Source of the DNA: Actinomadura sp. KC06
GTDB taxonomy: Bacteria > Actinomycetota > Actinomycetes > Streptosporangiales > Streptosporangiaceae
Assembly: GCF_004348735.1 (NCBI RefSeq)
Contig: NZ_SMKT01000002.1
Span: forward strand, 62,001-126,000
Direction of reading: 5' to 3'
DNA length: 64,000 nucleotides
In this document: positions 33,644 to 41,262 of the stretch, in pieces
Layout: each line of letters opens with the position of its first letter
Position numbering within the stretch: the stretch's first letter is position 1
Notes under the pieces: model-generated
What the model was told of the DNA's origin: nothing
What the model saw: the letters and a program-made list of their open reading frames with translations, nothing else
The model's database searches: none
Made by a program: the position numbers and the translations under genes

Positions 33644-33742
33644 CGCCGATCATGCGCCCGCCGGGGGCCGATCCTCTAGACTCGGTCCACCACGTCACCG
33701 GGTGCGCGGGAGCGGTCCGCGGTCATCAGAAGGGGTTGCAGG

Positions 33743-34360
33743 ATGCCTTCGAGGCCACCCACGCCGAAGGGACGGCGGACCGAGGCGGCGTTCCTGGACG
33801 CGGCGCGGAAGGTCTTCGCGGAGCAGGGCTACTTCAACGCCAAGATCTCCGACATCGCGCGGCAGGCGGGCAAGTCCCCCGGCTCGTTCTACAACTACTA
33901 CGAGAACAAGGAAGAGCTGCTCCAGGCGCTGCTGGAGCAGTTCTCCGTCGAGGTCCTCGAGACCTCGTTCGAGGCCCAGAGCGACGACCCGATGGAGGGC
34001 ATCCGCGCCGCCGTCCGGGCGTACTGGACCACCTACCGCAAGTACCTCGCGGAGATGGTCGGCGTGTTCCAGATGTCCATGACGGACGAGGCGTTCGCGC
34101 AGCGGTGGCGGGAGCACCGCGCCATCGGCATCCGCGTGGTCCGGGCCGGGATCAGGAACGCGGAGCGGTCGGGCTACCGCGTCGGCGCCGCGCCCGGCCT
34201 CCTCGCCTCGGCGATCGTCTCGGTGCTGGAGGCGTTCTGCTGGGTCTGGATGGTGTCGGGCGGCGACACCGACGTGGACGCCCCCGACGACGAGGCCGCC
34301 ATCGAGACGCTCAGCCTGCTCTGGTACCGCGCCGTCTACCACCGCGAACCCGAGGCCTGA
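33743..34360 (+). CDS. TetR/AcrR-family regulator (copy 1)
   Basis: This 205-residue TetR protein has an N-terminal helix-turn-helix (residues about 12-60): GRRTEAAFLDAARKVFAE, then GYFNAKISDIARQAGKSPGS and FYNYYENKEELL. The C-terminal ligand domain is all-helical (YRKYLAEMVGVFQMSMTD, SVLEAFCWVWMVSGGD). It is closely similar throughout to the second TetR gene at 38419-39132, and the recognition region differs only at a few positions, so both probably bind the same operator. It is divergent from the nine-gene catabolic operon with site A between them. It is likely a repressor released by an acyl-CoA or aromatic intermediate. Confidence 0.9.
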   Translation: MPSRPPTPKGRRTEAAFLDAARKVFAEQGYFNAKISDIARQAGKSPGSFYNYYENKEELLQALLEQFSVEVLETSFEAQSDDPMEGIRAAVRAYWTTYRKYLAEMVGVFQMSMTDEAFAQRWREHRAIGIRVVRAGIRNAERSGYRVGAAPGLLASAIVSVLEAFCWVWMVSGGDTDVDAPDDEAAIETLSLLWYRAVYHREPEA

Positions 34361-34387
34361 CCGCTGGGACGGCCGGCGGCCGGGAGG

Positions 34388-35362
34388 TCACGCCCTCGTC
34401 GCGGCGTTCAGCCTGGGTCCCGCGCGCATGATCTGGCCCGGAAGCTCGCGTCCCGTGATCTCCTCGGCGAGCCGGGCGGCGGTGACCAGCCGGGACAGGT
34501 CCAGCCCGGTGGCGACGCCGAGCTCGTGGGCCAGGTGGACGAAGTCCTCGGTGCTGATGTTGCCGCGGGCGGACGGCGGCGCGAACGGGCAGCCGCCCAT
34601 GCCCGCGGCCGAGGCGTCGAACAGCGTGACGCCGAGCGTCAGCGCGGTGAGCGCGTTGGCCATGCCGAGGGCGCGGGTGTCGTGCAGGTGCAGTCCCACG
34701 GGACGGCCGTCCGCGGCGGACCGGGCGACGGGCACCAGGGCGGCGATCGACGCGGGCGTGGCCATGCCGGTCGTGTCTGCGAGGAAGACCTCGTCGGCGC
34801 CTTCGCGCACCGCCAGGCTCACCAGCGAGAGCACGGTCTCGGCGGGGACGTCGCCCGCGTAGGGGCAGCCGAACGCGGTGGCGACGACGACGCTCAGCGG
34901 CGTCCCCGCCTCTCCGGCGAGCGCCGCGACCCGGTGCAGTTCGCGTGCGGATCGCTCCGTGGTCATCCGCACGTTGCGCTCGTTGAACGTGCTGCTCGCC
35001 GCGACGACGAACACCAGGCGGTCGACGGCGCCGGTGGCGAGGGCCCGCTCGGCGCCGCGGCCGTTGGGCACCAGCGCCTCGACGGACACGTCCGGGAGGT
35101 CGCGGACCGCGCGGACCACCTCTTCGGCGTCCGCCATCTGCCGGACGGCGCGCGGGCTGACGAACGACGCCGCCTCGATCCGCCGCACGCCCGCGGCGGC
35201 GATGGCGCGGATCAGCCGGACCTTGTGCTCGGCGGTCAGCGTGGCGTCGATGTTCTGCAGCCCGTCCCTGGGGCCGACCTCCCGGACCTCGATGGCGGCG
35301 GGCAGCCGCTCCGGCCAGTTCCAGGGCAGCGGGGAGGTGGAGTCGGCGGACTGGACGGGCAT
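34388..35362 (-). CDS. Hydroxymethylglutaryl-CoA lyase-like
   Basis: This 324-residue TIM-barrel lyase of the HMGL/DRE-TIM family has the metal-binding motif EVGPRDGLQN, the HLHDTRALGMANA histidine motif and the flexible catalytic loop GMGGCPFAP. Family enzymes cleave 3-hydroxy-3-methylglutaryl-CoA to acetoacetate and acetyl-CoA, or related tertiary 3-hydroxyacyl-CoAs. ATG 35362 faces the CoA-transferase operon divergently, with operator sites B and C between. In this regulon it may cleave a branched 3-hydroxyacyl-CoA formed after ring opening. Confidence 0.88.
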   Translation of the reverse strand: MPVQSADSTSPLPWNWPERLPAAIEVREVGPRDGLQNIDATLTAEHKVRLIRAIAAAGVRRIEAASFVSPRAVRQMADAEEVVRAVRDLPDVSVEALVPNGRGAERALATGAVDRLVFVVAASSTFNERNVRMTTERSARELHRVAALAGEAGTPLSVVVATAFGCPYAGDVPAETVLSLVSLAVREGADEVFLADTTGMATPASIAALVPVARSAADGRPVGLHLHDTRALGMANALTALTLGVTLFDASAAGMGGCPFAPPSARGNISTEDFVHLAHELGVATGLDLSRLVTAARLAEEITGRELPGQIMRAGPRLNAATRA

Positions 35363-35428
35363 GCGGATTCCCTTCTGGGGCGGTGACGGGTCGGCCGCCG
35401 CGGCACGGTTGCCTGAACCCGACCACCA

Positions 35429-35456
35429 AGACTAATTTCAGATTCAGAAAAATCAA
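35429..35456 (-). promoter_or_regulatory. Promoter with shared operator (site B)
   Basis: This lies upstream of the HMG-CoA-lyase-like gene. Reading leftward, TTGATT (35451-35456), a 16-base spacer and TAGTCT (35429-35434) form a promoter-like pair. The spacer carries the shared motif, GACTAATTTCAGATTCAG on the plus strand. Confidence 0.55.
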
Positions 35457-35505
35457 GACCGGCGGCGCCGTCGCGATCTTCCGTCCCGGGATACGGTCCC
35501 GGGGA

Positions 35506-35547
35506 TTGCGCTCGCGCAAGACTGAGACTAGTTTCAGTTTCAGTTTG
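35506..35547 (+). promoter_or_regulatory. Promoter with shared operator (site C)
   Basis: TTGCGC (35506-35511), a 17-base spacer and TAGTTT (35529-35534) form a promoter for the CoA-transferase/ligase operon. The shared motif GACTAGTTTCAGTTTCAG (35526-35543) covers the -10. TTGCGC-TC-GCGCAA at 35506-35519 is in addition a perfect palindrome over the -35. Confidence 0.6.
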
Positions 35548-35567
35548 TTTCGAAAGGACCGATCTCC

Positions 35568-35609
35568 GTGACCCACCGCTTCACCGTCCGGCCCGGGGAC
35601 GTCCCGTGA
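35568..35609 (+). CDS. Possible 13-residue leader peptide
   Basis: GTG 35568 opens a 13-codon frame, MTHRFTVRPGDVP, preceded by AAAGGA with 9-base spacing. Its TGA (35607-35609) overlaps the GTG start of the CoA-transferase gene (GTGA). The CoA-transferase start itself has a weaker site (GGGGAC), so the short frame may deliver ribosomes to it by coupling. It could instead be an in-place SD remnant with no product. Confidence 0.35.
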   Translation: MTHRFTVRPGDVP

Positions 35610-36880
35610 GCTCCACCCCGCTCGACGGCGTCCGGGTCCTCGAACTCGGGAGCTTCATCGCCGGTCCGTTCGCCGGCCAGCTCCTCGGCGACTACGGCGC
35701 CGAGGTCGTCAAGATCGAGCCCTGCGACGGCGACGCCATGCGGCGCTGGGGCCTCATGCGGGACGGCCAGTCCCTGTGGTGGGCCCAGCTCGCCCGCAAC
35801 AAGCGCTCCGTGGCCGTCGACCTGCGCGATCCGCGCGGCCGGGACCTGGTGCGGCGGCTGGCGCACAAGGCCGACGTCGTGGTCGAGAACTTCGCGCCCG
35901 GACGGCTGGCGGGCTGGGGCCTGGACTACGCCGCGCTCTCGGCCGCGAACCCGAAGCTGATCATGGCGCATGTCTCCGGCTTCGGGCAGAGCGGGCCGCG
36001 GGCGCACGACCGGGGGTTCGGCAGCGTCGGCGAGGCGATGGGCGGCATCCGCGCCCTCACCGGCCATCCCGACCGTCCGCCGACGCGCGTGGGCGTCAGC
36101 CTCGGCGACGCGCTGGCCGGGATGTTCGCAGTGATGGGGGTGCTCGCCGCGTTGCAGGAGCGCCACCGCAGCGGCCGCGGCCAGGAGATCGACGTCGCGC
36201 TGTACGAGGCCGTGTTCGCGCTGATGGAGTCGAGCCTGGCCGAGCACGAGCTCGCCGGTTCCACCCGTACGCGCACCGGCAGCACGCTGCCGGGGGTGGC
36301 GCCGTCCAACGTCTACCGGGCGGGCGACGGCGGCGAGCTGCTGATCGCCGCCAACGGGGACGCGCTGTTCGCCCGGCTCTGCGCGGCGATGGACGCCCCG
36401 GACCTGGCCGCCGATCCCCGGTTCGCGACGCACCAGGCGCGCGGGCAGAACATGGCCGAGCTGGACGCCCTGATCGGCGACTGGGTCGGCGGGCTGCCGC
36501 TGGAGGAGGCCGAACGCCTGCTGGACGAGCACGCCGTCCCCCGCGGACGCATCTACACCCCGGCGGACATGCTCGCCGACGCGCACTACGCCGCCCGCGA
36601 CATGATCGTGCGACTCGCCGACCCGGGCACCGGCCTGGAGATCCCGATGCCCAACGTCGTCCCCAAGCTGAGCCGGACGCCGGGCGCGGTCCGCGCGCCG
36701 GGCCCGCTGCTCGGCGCCGACACCGACCAGGTCCTGCGGGACTGGGCCGGCTGCCCGGAGAAGGAGATCGACCTGCTGGCCGCGCGCGGAGTCGTCCGGC
36801 GCGCGGACGCCACCGACGCCGCTGCCGCCGCCGACACCGGCGACGCCGACCCCCGCCCGACCTCCGCCGTCCGGCACTAG
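35606..36880 (+). CDS. CaiB/BaiF family (type III) CoA transferase
   Basis: This 424-residue family III CoA transferase has the N-terminal LDGVRVLELGSFIAGPFAGQ, the EVVKIEP segment and the region GQEIDVALYEAVFAL containing the aspartate that forms the acyl anhydride. It moves CoA from a donor thioester to a free acid without ATP. A Pro/Ala/Asp-rich tail of about 30 residues extends past the conserved domain. GTG 35606 overlaps the stop of a possible leader peptide. A CoA ligase gene follows 16 bases later, so the operon offers two routes to activate the substrate acid. Confidence 0.9.
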   Translation: MSSTPLDGVRVLELGSFIAGPFAGQLLGDYGAEVVKIEPCDGDAMRRWGLMRDGQSLWWAQLARNKRSVAVDLRDPRGRDLVRRLAHKADVVVENFAPGRLAGWGLDYAALSAANPKLIMAHVSGFGQSGPRAHDRGFGSVGEAMGGIRALTGHPDRPPTRVGVSLGDALAGMFAVMGVLAALQERHRSGRGQEIDVALYEAVFALMESSLAEHELAGSTRTRTGSTLPGVAPSNVYRAGDGGELLIAANGDALFARLCAAMDAPDLAADPRFATHQARGQNMAELDALIGDWVGGLPLEEAERLLDEHAVPRGRIYTPADMLADAHYAARDMIVRLADPGTGLEIPMPNVVPKLSRTPGAVRAPGPLLGADTDQVLRDWAGCPEKEIDLLAARGVVRRADATDAAAAADTGDADPRPTSAVRH

Positions 36881-36896
36881 CAAGGGAGAATCGAGG

Positions 36897-38426
36897 ATGC
36901 GCACCACCGAGTCCCTCGTCCGGAGGCACGCCGAGCTGCGGCCGGACGCCGTCGCGTTCGCCGGCCACGATGGCCCGCCGCTCACCTACCGGGACGTGGA
37001 CGCCGCCGCCGACCGGATCGCCGCGGGGCTGCTCGCCGCCGGGATCGGGCCGGGCGACCGGGTGGCCTGGCTCGGCCGCAACCATCCCGACTACGCCCTG
37101 CTGCACCTGGCGGCCGAACGCGTCGGGGCGGTGATGAACCCGCTCAACTGGCGGCTGTCCGCCCGCGAGCTGACCGCGGTGATCGCGGACGCGGGGCCCG
37201 GGATCTTCGTCGTCCAGGAGGAGTTCGAGCCGCTGCTGCGGGACTCGCTGCCCGGGGACTCGTCCGCGCCCGTCGTCGTCATCGGCGGTGCTGGGTCCGA
37301 GGACGGCTTCCGCGCCTGGTACGGCGGCTTCCCCGCTGAACCGGGCGGGCGCGGCACCCGCGAGGGCGACCCGACGCTTCTCTACTACACCTCCGGCACC
37401 AGCGGCCGGGCCAAGGGCGTGCTCTACGAGACCGGGCGCTGGGTCAAGGCGCTCGACGCCTACCCGGGGTGGGAATGGCCGGAGTCCCCGGTCCTGCTGA
37501 TCGTCGCGCCGGTCTTCCACGTCGCCGGGGGCGTCTGGACGATGTACGGGCTGCGCCTCGGCGCCCGGACCGCGCTGGTCGCCGACGCCTCGCCCGCCCA
37601 CGTCCTCCGCGTCCTGCAGAAGCAGAGCATCACGCACGCGCAGCTCGTCCCGGCGATGCTGCGCGCCATCGTCGACAGCGGGCAGGTGGACGCGCACGAC
37701 CTGTCCGCGCTGCGGCTGGTCGCCTACGGCAGCTCTCCGATCACCCCGTCGCTGCTGAAAGCCTCCCGTGCGGCGCTGGGCTGCGACTTCGTCCAGGTCT
37801 ACGGGCTGACCGAGACCTGCGGGACGGTCTGCACCCTCGGCGCGGACGAGCACGACGAGGCGGGGCCGTACCTGGCGTCGGCGGGGCGGCCGGTGGCGGG
37901 CGCCGAGATCCGGGTCGTCGGGCCCGTGGACCGCCGCGTCCTGCCGCCGGGCCAGGTGGGCGAGGTGACGCTGCGGATGCCGTGGATGATGGCGGGCTAC
38001 TGGGGCATGCCGGAGAAGACCGCCGAGGTCGTGGACGCGGACGGCTGGTTCCGCAGCGGCGACGCGGGCTACCTGGACGAGTCCGGCCATCTGTACCTGA
38101 CCGACCGCATCAACGACATGATCGTCAGCGGCGGCGAGAACATCTACCCGGCCGAGGTCGAGAACGTCCTCGCCGAGCATCCGGCGGTGCTGGAGGCGGC
38201 GGTGGTGGGGCGGCCGGACGAGCGGTGGGGCGAGTCGGTGCTCGCCGTCGTCGTGCCGCGCCCCGGCGCCGAGCCGGACGCGGACGAGGTGATCGCCTTC
38301 TGCCGGGAGCGGCTGGCCCACTACAAGTGCCCGCGCCGCGTCCAGGTGGTGGAGGCGCTGCCGCGCAACGCCTCGGGCAAGATCCTGCGCAGGGAGCTCC
38401 GCGGCGGCCCGGCGGTCCCTAGCTGA
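36897..38426 (+). CDS. AMP-dependent acyl-CoA synthetase (FadD-like)
   Basis: This 509-residue adenylate-forming enzyme has the AMP-binding P-loop LLYYTSGTSGRAKGV, VYGLTETCG (A5), GWFRSGDAGYLDESGHLYL (A7), DRINDMIVSGGENIYPAEVE (A8) and the A10 lysine in NASGKILRREL. It activates a carboxylic acid, aromatic or medium-chain, to its CoA thioester. ATG 36897 is preceded by AAGGGAGAA. The 3' end overlaps the convergent TetR gene by 8 bases. It is regulated with the CoA transferase from site C. Confidence 0.92.
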   Translation: MRTTESLVRRHAELRPDAVAFAGHDGPPLTYRDVDAAADRIAAGLLAAGIGPGDRVAWLGRNHPDYALLHLAAERVGAVMNPLNWRLSARELTAVIADAGPGIFVVQEEFEPLLRDSLPGDSSAPVVVIGGAGSEDGFRAWYGGFPAEPGGRGTREGDPTLLYYTSGTSGRAKGVLYETGRWVKALDAYPGWEWPESPVLLIVAPVFHVAGGVWTMYGLRLGARTALVADASPAHVLRVLQKQSITHAQLVPAMLRAIVDSGQVDAHDLSALRLVAYGSSPITPSLLKASRAALGCDFVQVYGLTETCGTVCTLGADEHDEAGPYLASAGRPVAGAEIRVVGPVDRRVLPPGQVGEVTLRMPWMMAGYWGMPEKTAEVVDADGWFRSGDAGYLDESGHLYLTDRINDMIVSGGENIYPAEVENVLAEHPAVLEAAVVGRPDERWGESVLAVVVPRPGAEPDADEVIAFCRERLAHYKCPRRVQVVEALPRNASGKILRRELRGGPAVPS

Positions 38427-39132
38427 GCCCTGCCGGGGAGGCCGTCACGTGCCGGGCGGGGTGCTTGCCGTTACCACCGTCCGGCGCGTGGTCGTGCGCG
38501 TGATCCGGGACGTCGGCCTGGGCGTCGGCCGGGGCGTTGAAGAAGACCGTCCGGTACCAGATGGCGGCCAGGGTGCGGATCGCGGTCTCGTCGTCGGGCG
38601 CCGGGACGCCCTCGTCGCCGCCGCCGACCATCCACACCCAGCAGAACGACTCCAGGGTGGACACCAGCGCGGAGGCCAGCACCTCGGTGTCGAGGCCCGG
38701 GTCGTAGCCCTCGCTGCGGGCCCGGACGATGCCGTCCACGATGCTCCGCACCCCGGCGGCGCGGTTGCGGCGCCACTTGCGGGCGTACTCGGGGTCGGTC
38801 ATCGACATCTGAAAGACCCCGATCATCTCGGGCAGGTACTTCCGGTAGGCGGACCAGTAGGCGCGCACGGCCTCGACGATGTTCTCGTACGGGTCGCCCT
38901 TGTGGTGCAGCCGGGCGGTGGTGCCTTGCACCTCGGACGAGAACTGCCCGAGCAGCGCTTCGAGCAGCTCTTCCTTGTTGTCGTAGTAGTTGTAGAAGGA
39001 GCCGGCCGAGCGTCCCGCGGCCTCCGCGATGTCGGAGATCTTGGTGTTGAAGTAGCCCTTTTCGGCGAACACCTTGCGCGCGGCGTCCAGGAACGCCGCC
39101 TCCGTGCGCCGGCCCTTCGGAGTGTTAGCCAT
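38419..39132 (-). CDS. TetR/AcrR-family regulator (copy 2)
   Basis: This 237-residue TetR protein is strongly similar to the copy at 33743-34360: TPKGRRTEAAFLDAARKVFA, GYFNTKISDIAEAAGRSAGS and FYNYYDNKEELLEALL in the DNA-binding domain, and YRKYLPEMIGVFQMSMTD in the ligand domain. It has an extra His/Asp/Pro-rich tail (about 205-237). I chose ATG 39132, where homology to the other copy begins; a longer in-frame extension lies in promoter DNA. It is divergent from an enoyl-CoA hydratase gene with operator site D between them, suggesting autoregulation and shared control of the regulon. Confidence 0.88.
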   Translation of the reverse strand: MANTPKGRRTEAAFLDAARKVFAEKGYFNTKISDIAEAAGRSAGSFYNYYDNKEELLEALLGQFSSEVQGTTARLHHKGDPYENIVEAVRAYWSAYRKYLPEMIGVFQMSMTDPEYARKWRRNRAAGVRSIVDGIVRARSEGYDPGLDTEVLASALVSTLESFCWVWMVGGGDEGVPAPDDETAIRTLAAIWYRTVFFNAPADAQADVPDHAHDHAPDGGNGKHPARHVTASPAGLS

Positions 39133-39178
39133 TCCGCTCGGTCCTCCACTGCGTGTGTACGACCATCGTAACCAGATC

Positions 39179-39215
39179 TTGCGCATACCTGAAACTGAAT
39201 CTATCATCAGAAATT
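39179..39215 (+). promoter_or_regulatory. Promoter with shared operator (site D)
   Basis: TTGCGC (39179-39184), a 17-base spacer and TATCAT (39202-39207) form a good promoter toward the enoyl-CoA hydratase gene. The spacer carries the shared operator on the opposite strand (TGATGATAGATTCAGTTTCA when read leftward). The second tetR gene starts on the other side. Confidence 0.62.
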
Positions 39216-39253
39216 CTGCGACCGGAAGCCCCGACACCCCCTTTGGAGCCCGC

Positions 39254-40018
39254 ATGTCCGACGAGGTGCTGGTCGAGCACGCCGACGGCGTCACCGTCAT
39301 CACCCTCAACCGCCCGTCCGTCCGCAACGCGGTCAACCGGGCCGTCAGCGACGGCGTCGCCGCCGCCCTGGACGAGTTCGACTCCCGTCCCGACCTCACC
39401 GTCGCCGTCGTCACCGGCGCCGGCGGGACGTTCTGCTCCGGAATGGACCTCAAGGCGTTCGTGGCGGGCGAGGACGTCAGCCATCCCGAGCGCGGCTTCG
39501 CGGGGATCGCCGAGCGCCCGCCGCGCAAGCCGGTGATCGCGGCGGTCGAGGGCTACGCGCTGGCCGGGGGCTGCGAGATCGCGCTCGCCTGCGACCTGAT
39601 CGTCGCCGCCGAGGACGCCAGCTTCGGGCTGCCGGAGGTCAAGCGGAGCCTGGTCGCGGGCGCCGGCGGCCTGCTGCGCCTGCCCCAGCGCATCCCGCCG
39701 GGCATCGCCATGGAGCTCGCGCTGACCGGCGGGCTCTTCACCGCCGCCGACGCCCACCGGCACGGCCTGGTCAACCGGCTGACCGCGCCCGGCGAGGCGC
39801 TGGCCGCGGCCCGCGCGCTGGCCGCCGAGATCGCCGCCAACGGCCCGCTCGCGGTGGCCGCCACGAAGGAGATCATCGTCTCGTCCGCCGACTGGAGCAC
39901 CGGCGAGGCGTTCGCCAGGCAGCAGGAGATCATGGACCCGGTGTTCACCTCGGAGGACGCCCGCGAGGGCGCCGTCGCCTTCGCCGAGAAGCGCCCGCCG
40001 AAGTGGCGGGGGCGCTGA
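39254..40018 (+). CDS. Enoyl-CoA hydratase/isomerase
   Basis: This 254-residue crotonase-family protein has GAGGTFCSGMDLKAF and EGYALAGGCEIALACD oxyanion-hole segments and one catalytic glutamate in FGLPEVKRSL (E128). The second crotonase glutamate position reads Ala, so it may act as an isomerase, hydrolase or specialised hydratase. ATG 39254 has TTTGGAG 5 bases upstream. It is a single-gene unit driven from site D and followed by a strong terminator. It likely processes an enoyl-CoA intermediate of the regulon's substrate. Confidence 0.88.
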   Translation: MSDEVLVEHADGVTVITLNRPSVRNAVNRAVSDGVAAALDEFDSRPDLTVAVVTGAGGTFCSGMDLKAFVAGEDVSHPERGFAGIAERPPRKPVIAAVEGYALAGGCEIALACDLIVAAEDASFGLPEVKRSLVAGAGGLLRLPQRIPPGIAMELALTGGLFTAADAHRHGLVNRLTAPGEALAAARALAAEIAANGPLAVAATKEIIVSSADWSTGEAFARQQEIMDPVFTSEDAREGAVAFAEKRPPKWRGR

Positions 40019-40036
40019 GTTCGCTGACGGGCGGAA

Positions 40037-40071
40037 TGCCGGGCCGGGCGCCGTCCGCGTCCGGCCCGGCA
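40037..40071. terminator. Bidirectional hairpin terminator
   Basis: A perfect 11-base-pair stem, TGCCGGGCCGG with CCGGCCCGGCA, encloses a 13-base loop between the convergent enoyl-CoA hydratase and amidohydrolase genes. Confidence 0.75.
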
Positions 40072-40074
40072 CCG

Positions 40075-41229
40075 CTACCGCCGTCCCAGGCCGGACGGCT
40101 CGAAGCCGTACACGCGCTCGGCGTTGGCGATCCGGAGCTTGTACTGGACGTCCTCCGGGAGGCCGGTGAGTTGCGCGTCGATGGCCTTGCGGACGTCCGG
40201 CCAGATCGAGTCGCCGTGCGGGTAGTCCACCTCGCACATCACCGCGTCGGCGCCGAGGTCCTCGAGGAACCGGATGCCGACCTGGTCGTCGATGAACGCG
40301 CCGAAGACGTTCCTGCCGAAGTAGTCGCTGGGCCGGTGCCTCAGCGTCGAGTCCACCCAGTCGGGACGGTCGTCGTAGTACCGGTCCATCGTCTGGAGCT
40401 GGTACGGGATCCAGCCGATGCTCGCCTCGGAGTAGACGACGCGCAGGTCCGGGAAGCGGTCGAACGTCCCCGAGAAGATGTACTCGGTCATGGAGTACGG
40501 CGCGTTCAGCCACACCTCGCTCATGTGGGTGAGGTAGTCGCCGTCCTCGGGGCTGTCCACCCTGGACGATGATCCGATGTGGCAGGACAGGGGGAGGTCC
40601 ATCTCCTGGGCCGCCGCGAACAGCGGGTCCCAGTAGCGGTCCTTGTCGTACAGGGACGGGAAGCCCTGGTGGTGCGGTCGCTCGGAGAACACGACGCTGC
40701 GCACCCCGCGCGGCGCGACCCGCTCCAGTTCCTTCACGGCCAGGGCCGGGTCCCACATCGGGACGAGGACGGCGGGGATCAGCCGTCCCGGCGCGGCCGC
40801 GCACCACTCCTCGGTCATGAAGTCGTTGTAGGCGCGGATGCACGCGTACGACAGGTCCCGGTCGGTGTTGAGGTTGAGGTACGTCCCGCCGAACCCCGGC
40901 ATGGTGGGGAAGCACATCGAGGCGAGCACGCCCGCGGCGTCCATGTCCTCCAGGCGCCGGTCGACGTTGGAGCATCCGTCGTACAGGTCCTCGAACCGGG
41001 GGACGATCCGCCGCCGCTCGGTCTCCGTGAGCTGGTCGACCGAGCACATCATCCCGGAGAAGAACCGGACGTCGCCGTCGAAGTCCCAGGCGATGCCCTC
41101 GTCCCCGCGCTCGACCACCTTGGGGGCGCGGTCCTTGTACTTGGCGGGGACGCGGGACGTCCAGGTGTCGGGCGGCTCGATCACGTGGTCGTCCACCGAG
41201 ATGACCGCCCATTCCTCTGCTTCTGCCAT
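40075..41229 (-). CDS. Amidohydrolase-2 family metal-dependent hydrolase/decarboxylase
   Basis: This 384-residue TIM-barrel protein of the ACMSD-like amidohydrolase-2 family has ISVDDHVIEPPDTW at the N-terminus, a metal-ligand histidine in LSCHIGSSS, YSEASIGWIPYQLQTMDRYY and the terminal acid in EVDYPHGDSIW. The family holds hydrolases and non-oxidative decarboxylases for aromatic and lactone substrates. ATG 41229 has GAAGGAG 10 bases upstream. It lies 33 bases after a second amidohydrolase gene and is co-transcribed with it from site E. Its role is probably removal or opening of a carboxylated intermediate. Confidence 0.87.
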   Translation of the reverse strand: MAEAEEWAVISVDDHVIEPPDTWTSRVPAKYKDRAPKVVERGDEGIAWDFDGDVRFFSGMMCSVDQLTETERRRIVPRFEDLYDGCSNVDRRLEDMDAAGVLASMCFPTMPGFGGTYLNLNTDRDLSYACIRAYNDFMTEEWCAAAPGRLIPAVLVPMWDPALAVKELERVAPRGVRSVVFSERPHHQGFPSLYDKDRYWDPLFAAAQEMDLPLSCHIGSSSRVDSPEDGDYLTHMSEVWLNAPYSMTEYIFSGTFDRFPDLRVVYSEASIGWIPYQLQTMDRYYDDRPDWVDSTLRHRPSDYFGRNVFGAFIDDQVGIRFLEDLGADAVMCEVDYPHGDSIWPDVRKAIDAQLTGLPEDVQYKLRIANAERVYGFEPSGLGRR

Positions 41230-41262
41230 CTGCGGGCACTCCTTCCGGTCGTCGGGTGAAAG

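Noticed and set aside
34358-34390. Possible terminator between tetR copy 1 and the HMG-CoA-lyase-like gene
   Set aside because: Only TGACC/GGTCA plus a short GC core can pair, which is too weak to call.
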